Assembly: GCA_002395085.1 (NCBI GenBank)
Contig: DGVV01000082.1
Location: 1-53,823, forward strand
Length of the DNA stretch: 53,823 nucleotides
Reading direction: 5' to 3'
Source of the DNA: Ruminococcus sp. UBA4275
Lineage (GTDB): Bacteria > Bacillota > Clostridia > Oscillospirales > Ruminococcaceae
In this document: positions 47,856-53,823 of the stretch, one piece after another
Numbering within the stretch: position 1 is the stretch's first letter
How the letters are laid out: each line of letters starts with the position of its first letter
The notes under the pieces: generated by a model
What the model was told of the DNA's origin: nothing
Seen by the model: the letters and a program-made list of their open reading frames with translations, nothing else
Databases searched by the model: none
Position numbers and translations under genes: made by a program

Positions 47856-49270
47856 GCGCAGCAGCGAGCCTGAAAAATGTATCATTTCAATACGCAAACG
47901 GCGATGCAGGCGCACTGAATGAACTGAATCTGGAAATAGCAGCGGGAGAATGCGTCCTGCTCTGCGGCAGTTCGGGATGCGGCAAAACAACCGTCACAAG
48001 GCTGCTGAATGGTCTGATTCCGCACTATTATGAAGGCAGACTTTCTGGAGATGTCACAGTAATGAACCGCCGGATTTCTGATACCGCAATTGAAGATCTT
48101 GCCGGAGTTGTTGGGAGTGTATTTCAGAATCCGCGGAGTCAGTTTTTCTGTGTCGATACGACTGCGGAAATCGCGTTCGGCTGCGAAAATATGGGGCTGC
48201 CGGAAGCAGAAATCCGCGCACGCATAGACCGGACTGTCTCCGGGATGCACATACATAAGCTGCTGAACCGCAGTATTTTCAATCTCTCCGGCGGCGAGAA
48301 GCAGAAGATTGCCTGTGCGGGCGTTGCGGCGATGCTGCCGGATGTAATTGTGCTGGATGAACCGACCTCAAATCTTGATCTGGATGCCATAGCAGAACTG
48401 CGGGAAATCCTTGCACAATGGAAAGCACAGGGTAAGACCATCGTGCTGGCAGAACACCGTCTCGGATGGCTGAAGGGGCTGTGTGACCGGATTCTGCTTC
48501 TTGAAAACGGCAGCATTTCAGCAGAATTCAACGGCGAAACGTTCTTTTCTCTCAGCACAGATGCATTAAACCGCATGGGAATTCGTGCATTTCAGAGTGC
48601 AAACAATTATCTGGAATGGAAAACCGGTCTGTATCCGATCAAACCGTTTACAGAACACGGCAGCATCCTGCTGAAACATTTCACATACAGCTACGGCAAG
48701 CACAAGGCGATTGACATAGAACGTCTTGCCATTCCGATTGGCGCAGTTACAGCCGTTGTCGGACATAACGGCGCAGGTAAATCCACCTTTACCAAGTGTC
48801 TCTGCGGACTGCAAAAAAACTTCCGCGGCAGCATAACCGTGAACGGAACAATCTGCCGGCGGAAAAATTGGACGAAACAATCCTATATGGTCATGCAGGA
48901 CGTCAACCATCAGCTATTTGCAGAAAGCGTACTGGATGAAGTGCTGCTTGGTTCAGATGATTCGGAGACACAGACCGCACTGCAAATCCTGGAAAAACTG
49001 GGCATCTCCGCCTGCAAAGACCGTCACCCGATGTCGCTTTCCGGCGGACAAAAACAGCGTACCGCGATTGCATCCGCCATACTGGCAGGCAAAAAGCTGC
49101 TGGTTCTGGATGAACCGACAAGCGGGCTGGATTTCCGGAGTATGGAAGATACAGCAGAATTACTGCGTTCATTGGATTCTGACATCACAGTCCTGATTGT
49201 CACGCATGACATGGAACTAATTGACCGCTGCTGCACACATATTCTGCACCTCGAAAACGGTACAATTTAA
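47852..49270 (+). CDS. Fused ECF ATPase (two ABC domains, EcfA1-EcfA2 type)
   Basis: 472 residues with two complete ABC ATPase domains. Domain 1 has CGSSGCGKTT, FNLSGGEKQKIACAGV and IVLDEPTSNLDLD. Domain 2 has GHNGAGKST, MSLSGGQKQRTAIASA and LVLDEPTSGLDFR. Both Q-loops and H-motifs (LAEHRLG; VTHDMEL) are present. A single double-domain ATPase replaces the separate EcfA1/EcfA2 pair, as in several siderophore- or metal-associated ECF cassettes. It is the last gene of the operon and is followed by a strong terminator. Confidence 0.88.
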   Translation: MSAAASLKNVSFQYANGDAGALNELNLEIAAGECVLLCGSSGCGKTTVTRLLNGLIPHYYEGRLSGDVTVMNRRISDTAIEDLAGVVGSVFQNPRSQFFCVDTTAEIAFGCENMGLPEAEIRARIDRTVSGMHIHKLLNRSIFNLSGGEKQKIACAGVAAMLPDVIVLDEPTSNLDLDAIAELREILAQWKAQGKTIVLAEHRLGWLKGLCDRILLLENGSISAEFNGETFFSLSTDALNRMGIRAFQSANNYLEWKTGLYPIKPFTEHGSILLKHFTYSYGKHKAIDIERLAIPIGAVTAVVGHNGAGKSTFTKCLCGLQKNFRGSITVNGTICRRKNWTKQSYMVMQDVNHQLFAESVLDEVLLGSDDSETQTALQILEKLGISACKDRHPMSLSGGQKQRTAIASAILAGKKLLVLDEPTSGLDFRSMEDTAELLRSLDSDITVLIVTHDMELIDRCCTHILHLENGTI

Positions 49271-49278
49271 CAGAATAA

Positions 49279-49313
49279 AACAGGCTTTCCTGAAACACTC
49301 AGGAAAGCCTGTT
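49279..49313. terminator. Bidirectional terminator between convergent genes
   Basis: AACAGGCTTTCCTGA and TCAGGAAAGCCTGTT, a perfect 15-bp stem with a 5-nt loop; the T tail is better on the minus strand. Confidence 0.85.
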
Positions 49314-49343
49314 CTGTTATGCAATTTCAAATGTGATCAGGGA

Positions 49344-49919
49344 TTATTCCTGTTTCATCAGTCCCGCGCCTGCATTCCATGCCTGACCGACCTTCTCACC
49401 GACAGCATAATAGCCGCTTCTGTACTGGTCAAAAATCAGGGCGTTGACCTTTTCAGGGAGAATCTTGTCCTTATCCCCTACCACGCTTTCCTCCGCACTG
49501 ACATTGATGATTTTGCCGACAATCGCGTGCATATTTTCGGTATTGATCTCCTCCAGAAATTCGCATTCCAGCGCAACCGGATATTCCGTAATAACCGGTG
49601 CGTTGACAAATTCACTTCTGACAGCATGACAGCCGCTTCTCACAAATTTATCGGGCATTTTATTGCCGGTTGCAATGCCGAAGAAATCTGCGGTTTCCAT
49701 ATTCTGTACATCTGCAATACTCACTGTGAATGCCTTGGTTTCCATGATGTTTTTCGTGGTTTTATGGTCTGCGTCAATAAACAGCGCGATCTTATCCATA
49801 TCGCAGATCTGCGCCCATGCAGCATTCATTGCGCAGATGCTGCCGTCCGCGCCGTATGCTGCTACAATCACAACCGGCATCGGAAACAGTGCAGGCTGTA
49901 CACCAAGATTCTTTCTCAT
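49344..49919 (-). CDS. Flavin reductase/flavoredoxin family protein (FMN-binding)
   Basis: 191 residues: MRKNLGVQPALFPMPVVIVA, AAWAQICDMDKIALFIDADH, KAFTVSIADVQNMETADFFG and CHAVRSEFVNAPVITEYPVA follow the flavin-reductase-like (PF01613) pattern of flavoredoxins, FMN-binding electron carriers or reductases in anaerobes. The start at 49919 follows GGAGGGAATCC; the longer frame has no ribosome site. It is monocistronic with a consensus promoter. Its position next to the ECF/ABC operon might hint at reductive iron release, but it is separately transcribed and convergent. Confidence 0.85.
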   Translation of the reverse strand: MRKNLGVQPALFPMPVVIVAAYGADGSICAMNAAWAQICDMDKIALFIDADHKTTKNIMETKAFTVSIADVQNMETADFFGIATGNKMPDKFVRSGCHAVRSEFVNAPVITEYPVALECEFLEEINTENMHAIVGKIINVSAEESVVGDKDKILPEKVNALIFDQYRSGYYAVGEKVGQAWNAGAGLMKQE

Positions 49920-49998
49920 CGGGATTCCCTCCAGTTCATTATTGGTGAAACATTGCCGGCTTATTATGGAATCCGGCTGACCATGTATCACCGTACTT

Positions 49999-50027
49999 AT
50001 TATAGCATCGTTCTGACACGATGTCAA
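49999..50027 (-). promoter_or_regulatory. Promoter of the flavin reductase gene
   Basis: Minus strand: TTGACA (50027-50022), 17 bp, TATAAT (50004-49999). Confidence 0.85.
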
Positions 50028-50207
50028 TATACTGAAAAGTCACTCCGGCAAAATCAGCAGCTTGCACAAATGCCGCTCCTCCAATTTATGCAAAGCTTCC
50101 AATGTTTTGGTGCAGAAAGACGGATTACAACCAATTCTGATGCATTTCAGCCAATAATCATTCGATTATTCAACTAAAAAAACAATACAACTTTTTCCGT
50201 TTTTCAC

Positions 50208-50235
50208 TTGACTTACCGCAAAATATATGTATAAT
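50208..50235 (+). promoter_or_regulatory. Promoter of the dockerin protein gene
   Basis: TTGACT (50208-50213), 16 bp, TATAAT (50230-50235). Nothing else recognisable lies in the 180 bases between this and the preceding minus-strand promoter. Confidence 0.75.
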
Positions 50236-50299
50236 AGAATCAGGCGCAGCTTTTCGTTTCCCATAACCCTACTTTTCATCACAGAACGGAGGAATAAAC

Positions 50300-52501
50300 A
50301 TGAAAAAACGATTTACCGCAATCCTGACAGCGTCATTGATGCTTTCAGCGACAGCTGCTGCATTGCCCCCTGCAATCACAGTCAGCAGTGTCGATACCAC
50401 ATCTGACAGCAATCTCCTGCCCGAATGGATTCCGCAATCCTTCAATGATGCACTCGAATTCCGAAACACCTACGGCACGACCCATATCGAAGACGGCTTC
50501 ATTTGTCTGGTACTCAGCGAAGAACATCAGACATCTGATGAAGATCAGCCGGACGGTGTGCTGCGCTATGAGATCACAGTGCCGAAAGGCCCTGCACAGC
50601 TGGTCAAACGCGATCTCTATACCAAAGAGAATGCTATGTCTGAATACGAAGTTGTCGTTTACAAGCCGCTCAAACAGGCTGACTTCTCCGTCTCGATCAC
50701 GGATACATTTGTGACCGACCGTAAGCCCATTCAGTATTCTTTCAGCGTTGATGAAGACCTGAATACGACCGAGACAGACATCTACGGGTGGCTGCCGGAC
50801 AGCGAGTATGAATTTGACCGGTTCAGTGAGACCGGCGGTGTCGTTGTACACGGGAACTATCTCGCGATCTGCATGGAGTCCAATGCCGGCACGCCTTATC
50901 GCTGGTCGAAGACAAAGGGCGGCAATTGCTTCTCAAAGCCTGTAATCTACGATTGCAGTCCCGAAACCGCTGAAGCGATTTCGGGCGGTAAGCTTAAACG
51001 GATCGCTCTGTTTCAGGCTGCCAAGGACGGCGAAGACACCATTGAGTATGCGCTCGCATCGCAAATGGCGGACAGGTCAGTTGAAAAGACGCTGACCGCA
51101 GACTGCGTCGTTCTGGGTGATGCACAGTACATCCTGCTGCCGAATGAAGTGCGCGTCTCACTTGCTGATATGGAGACCGGAGAGCTGATTCCGTTAAAAG
51201 AAGCTGTTTCGCTCTGGACAGATATTTCATATATTACACCGACCGGATCGGTTTCGACAGGCCCGATCTATATGATTACTGAGAATCCGATTGTACTGCA
51301 AGACCTTGCAAAGTTTTCCGACGCAGACTCCTTCTCTTTCGGTCTTTCTCAATGGACTCTGCCGGAGGGCTGCTATCTGCCGACAGACAGCACAGGCGGC
51401 CAGCCGGGCTATCTGAACGGGTCAAGTGTACCGGAAAATCATGTGACCGCGACAAAATATGACAACAATTCGATGGATGTGGTCTTCAGGCTGATTCACA
51501 GAACCCCCGGTGATGTCAACGGCGACGGCGCATTTGATAAAAAGGATGTTCTGCTGGTGCAGAAATGGCTGCTTGCAGATCCGGATGCAGATCTTGCAAA
51601 CTGGGAAGCAGCAGATTTGTACATAGACGGGAAGCTGACAGCGAATGACCTGACGCTGATGAAGCAGATGCTTTGCGCGAATCAAATGACAATCGTGCAG
51701 CCGGATTATCCTGCCACCCAACGGACAGAAATCTTTGTCATCGGTGACACACCCTATCTGTACACCGGCCCGGGGCTGCATTATCCGATCATTCGGGAGA
51801 CTGCAAGAGAAGAAATATTCCGGGAAGCCGGTTACAACGAAGGAGATGACGGCTGGATCTATGTCCGCTCCGGTGAAGAATATGGCTGGATCAAAGTGTA
51901 CAATCAGAATGACGATCAGTTAAATATTGTAGTCAACACAAATTTACTGGAAAAGCCCGTGATCTATCTGTATCCGGAAACAGAGACAGATGTTCATGTG
52001 GAGCTGGATCTCATCGGCGGAGAACTCGCCACGACCTACCCGAAATATCAGAACGGCTGGGATGTCACCGCTTCTCCGGACGGTACGCTGCTGAACAAGG
52101 CGGACGGTTCGCATCACAGATCGCTTTTCTGGGACGCAAAGGTCACTGGAATCCGGTTTGACGTTTCCCGCGGATTCTGCGTCGCCGGCAGCGATACCGA
52201 ACGATTCCTCAAGGAAACGCTCACCTATATGGGGCTGACAGAGTCGGAAATGAACGAGTTTATCGTCTACTGGCTGCCGCGTATGGAACAGAACCCGTAC
52301 AATCTGATCACGTTCCAGGACGATGCCTACACGAATGCGGCAAAGCTGAATATTACCCCGACCCCTGACAGCATCCTCCGCATCTTCATGACATTTTGCC
52401 CGCTGGAAGAAGCGGTGGATATTGCACCGCAGCAGCTTGCATCATTTGAACGCAAAGGCTTTACCGCCGTGGAATGGGGCGGCAGTGAACTTCCGTCATA
52501 A
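50300..52501 (+). CDS. Secreted dockerin protein with SH3-like and KPVIYLYP C-terminal domains
   Basis: 733 residues: signal peptide (RFTAILTASLMLSATAAALP), a 370-residue N-terminal region of unknown fold, a type I dockerin (about 403-460: GDVNGDGAFDKKDVLLVQKW and ADLYIDGKLTANDLTLMKQM), an SH3b-like module (about 472-535: PYLYTGPGLHYPIIRETARE and DDGWIYVRSGEEYGWIKVYN), and a conserved domain beginning KPVIYLYPETETDVHVELDL (about 550-733). No glycoside hydrolase motif is recognised. The dockerin implies docking on a cellulosome scaffold; an internal, not terminal, dockerin is less usual. GGAGG precedes the ATG. Confidence 0.85.
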   Translation: MKKRFTAILTASLMLSATAAALPPAITVSSVDTTSDSNLLPEWIPQSFNDALEFRNTYGTTHIEDGFICLVLSEEHQTSDEDQPDGVLRYEITVPKGPAQLVKRDLYTKENAMSEYEVVVYKPLKQADFSVSITDTFVTDRKPIQYSFSVDEDLNTTETDIYGWLPDSEYEFDRFSETGGVVVHGNYLAICMESNAGTPYRWSKTKGGNCFSKPVIYDCSPETAEAISGGKLKRIALFQAAKDGEDTIEYALASQMADRSVEKTLTADCVVLGDAQYILLPNEVRVSLADMETGELIPLKEAVSLWTDISYITPTGSVSTGPIYMITENPIVLQDLAKFSDADSFSFGLSQWTLPEGCYLPTDSTGGQPGYLNGSSVPENHVTATKYDNNSMDVVFRLIHRTPGDVNGDGAFDKKDVLLVQKWLLADPDADLANWEAADLYIDGKLTANDLTLMKQMLCANQMTIVQPDYPATQRTEIFVIGDTPYLYTGPGLHYPIIRETAREEIFREAGYNEGDDGWIYVRSGEEYGWIKVYNQNDDQLNIVVNTNLLEKPVIYLYPETETDVHVELDLIGGELATTYPKYQNGWDVTASPDGTLLNKADGSHHRSLFWDAKVTGIRFDVSRGFCVAGSDTERFLKETLTYMGLTESEMNEFIVYWLPRMEQNPYNLITFQDDAYTNAAKLNITPTPDSILRIFMTFCPLEEAVDIAPQQLASFERKGFTAVEWGGSELPS

Positions 52502-52507
52502 CAACAA

Positions 52508-52533
52508 AAACGGCTCACTTCGGTGGGCCGTTT
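52508..52533 (+). terminator. Terminator of the dockerin protein gene
   Basis: AAACGGCTCAC-TTCG-GTGGGCCGTTT (one G-T pair, UUCG loop) followed by a T-rich stretch. Confidence 0.85.
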
Positions 52534-52620
52534 CAATTTATCAAAATATAATCGCTGCACGGTCATTATAAATGGGTTCGGAAGAAAAATGCGGACGGAA
52601 TACAGAAACTGACTGCCCCA

Positions 52621-52649
52621 TTGCACTTTTTACAATTATGTGATATAAT
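52621..52649 (+). promoter_or_regulatory. Promoter of the U32-like gene
   Basis: TTGCAC (52621-52626), 17 bp, TATAAT (52644-52649). Confidence 0.75.
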
Positions 52650-52686
52650 ACAAATATATGTATCATTTTATGAGAGGTGTGATTGC

Positions 52687-53631
52687 ATGAAAGCCAGATT
52701 TCATCTTCCCAGTTTTTCCGGTCAGTTCCAGTTGAATCTGCTGTTTGTCGAGCTGCTGAAAAGGCATCCGGAGTTTTTCCGCGAGGGCGTGGAGATTGCC
52801 TCCGTTTACGGCGTATTCCCGCCGTGTCTCTGGAACGGCGGCAGATCGCAGGGCGGATATGCAGATAAAACCTTTATGAAAACCGTCATCCGGGAATTCA
52901 ACAAACGCGGAATTCCGCTGCGGTTTACATTCACAAATCTGATGCTGGAGAAAAAGCATCTCAGCGATGAACGATGCAACGCGATGCTGCGTCTTGCCGG
53001 AAACGGACAGAACGGTGTGATTGTCGCGTCGCCGCTGCTGGAAAGCTATCTGCGCCGTGAGTATCCGGAATTCAAACTCACCAGTTCCACCTGCAAACGC
53101 CTCAACACCGAAGAAGGTCTGCGGGCAGAGCTGGAAAAGGACTATCACATTGTTGTCGCTGATTATGACCTCAACAATCGCTTTGACATCCTCGAAAGGC
53201 TGCCGCGCAAGCAGGATGTGGAATTGCTGGTCAACGCGTGCTGCGAGCCGGAATGTCCGAACCGAACGCAGCATTATCAGGACATCGGAATGCAGCAGAT
53301 TGCTTTCTGTGAACACATCAAAAAAACGCCGCAGATCCCGTTCGATCTAGCAAAATATGACCCACACCATCTCAGCGGCTGTCCCTACTCCAAGCGCAAT
53401 ATCTTTGCGATCAAGAACCTGAAAACGCATATTTCGCCGGAGGCAATCTGGGACAAATACATTCCGATGGGCTTTGAACAGTTTAAGATTGAGGGCAGAA
53501 CCGCAAGTGTCCCGAATCTGATTGAAACCTATATGTACTACATGGCAAAGCCGGAAACCCGCGATGAAGCACGGTTTACGCTGCTCAGTATGATGGCGGA
53601 AAGCGGCGCCATGTCGTTCTATGTTACATAA
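52687..53631 (+). CDS. Peptidase U32-like (UbiU/UbiV/YhbV-type) protein
   Basis: 314 residues: MKARFHLPSFSGQFQLNLLF, GVEIASVYGVFPPCLWNGGR, VIREFNKRGIPLRFTFTNLM, VELLVNACCEPECPNRTQHY, LSGCPYSKRN and MGFEQFKIEGRT. The TIM-barrel-like pattern, the clustered cysteines (CCEPECPN, AFCEH, GCPY) and the closing GF..FKIEGR element match stand-alone U32-like proteins. Some (UbiU/UbiV, RlhA) carry a [4Fe-4S] cluster and act in hydroxylation reactions rather than proteolysis. The role here is unknown. The start at 52687 follows GAGAGGTG. The gene is monocistronic. Confidence 0.7.
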   Translation: MKARFHLPSFSGQFQLNLLFVELLKRHPEFFREGVEIASVYGVFPPCLWNGGRSQGGYADKTFMKTVIREFNKRGIPLRFTFTNLMLEKKHLSDERCNAMLRLAGNGQNGVIVASPLLESYLRREYPEFKLTSSTCKRLNTEEGLRAELEKDYHIVVADYDLNNRFDILERLPRKQDVELLVNACCEPECPNRTQHYQDIGMQQIAFCEHIKKTPQIPFDLAKYDPHHLSGCPYSKRNIFAIKNLKTHISPEAIWDKYIPMGFEQFKIEGRTASVPNLIETYMYYMAKPETRDEARFTLLSMMAESGAMSFYVT

Positions 53632-53780
53632 ACAGCACACATGATCCATCATTCACAACGGAAACAGCCACCGTTGAAAATGTTTGCCATGATACAAAAT
53701 CACGGAACAATTGAACGCTATGAAGAAGCACGCTGCAAGAGTCGAAACAACAGCACAGGCATATACGAAATATGAAAGAT
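53632..53780. other. Non-coding 3' region
   Basis: Only a 31-codon frame without a ribosome site is visible. I see nothing else before the terminator. Confidence 0.4.
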
Positions 53781-53802
53781 GAGGGAGCCGGAAGGCTCCC
53801 TC
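53781..53802 (+). terminator. Terminator-like hairpin
   Basis: GAGGGAGCC-GGAA-GGCTCCCTC, a perfect 9-bp stem with a GGAA loop; the T tail is weak on the plus strand. Confidence 0.6.
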
Positions 53803-53823
53803 TCAGTCTGTAGATAAAGTGTC

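Noticed and set aside
53680..53776. 31-codon frame after the U32-like gene
   Set aside because: No ribosome site and atypical composition.
1..53823. CRISPR array, rRNA operon or complete tRNA
   Set aside because: No regularly spaced direct repeats, no rRNA-like stretches, and only a 22-bp tRNA-Ser 3' end.

Overview
The window looks like a chromosomal stretch of a fibre-degrading Ruminococcus-type Firmicute (Oscillospiraceae). Three things support this: two secreted proteins with type I dockerins (a GH9 protein and a 733-residue protein), strong Gram-positive ribosome binding sites with many TTGACA-17-TATAAT promoters, and a Gram-positive sortase-B pilus island. The assignment rests on gene content only. 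No rRNA or complete tRNA gene is present.

Left end (1-4135): a decayed mobile region. It holds the start of a relaxase and a MobC-like gene running off the left edge, a CPBP membrane protease, a small coiled-coil protein, a broken large serine recombinase, the C-terminal 52 codons of a tyrosine integrase, three integrase-arm-like repeats, and a 22-bp copy of a tRNA-Ser 3' end ending in CCA. This reads as a serine-recombinase mobilizable element sitting next to, or inside, the remains of an older element integrated at tRNA-Ser.

4136-23000: housekeeping and accessory genes. These include a CbrC-like protein, a leucine-rich-repeat protein, small membrane proteins, a decayed YwqG/DUF1963 gene, an alpha/beta hydrolase, a MATE pump with a structured leader, a P-type Ca2+-ATPase, a beta-lactamase-fold hydrolase, a class M sirtuin without its usual partners, a YwnA/YwnB-like pair, a four-gene operon with an ATC-hydrolase-family protein, a TetR regulator with a 34-bp perfect palindrome on its promoter, and a GLUG lipoprotein/methyltransferase/ECF-S-component operon.

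23020-41500 (all minus strand): a dockerin-bearing GH9 protein that lacks the canonical catalytic acid, then a pilus island. In transcription order the island is a SipA-like pseudo signal peptidase, sortase B, a 2166-residue tip-adhesin-like protein, an FctA-like pilin, a second sortase B and a degenerate receiver domain. It is preceded by a leader-peptide ORF that overlaps a terminator hairpin. Upstream lie two LytS-like histidine kinases and one response regulator with a winged-helix output, which probably control surface functions.

42000-49300: a tightly coupled operon of an MptD-type ECF S component, an AraC regulator, two YbtPQ/Irp6-like ABC half-transporters, an EcfT and a fused double EcfA. 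It resembles siderophore or metal uptake cassettes such as the eqbH-L part of the equibactin locus. The right end has a flavin reductase, a second dockerin protein and a U32-like protein.

The main cross-window signal is an 18-bp imperfect palindrome, RGTTAGC-N4-GCTAACC-like, that occurs four times, each time in an upstream region: the alpha/beta hydrolase, the ATC-hydrolase operon, the lipoprotein/S-component operon and the ECF/ABC operon. It suggests a shared, unidentified regulator that links both S-component operons.
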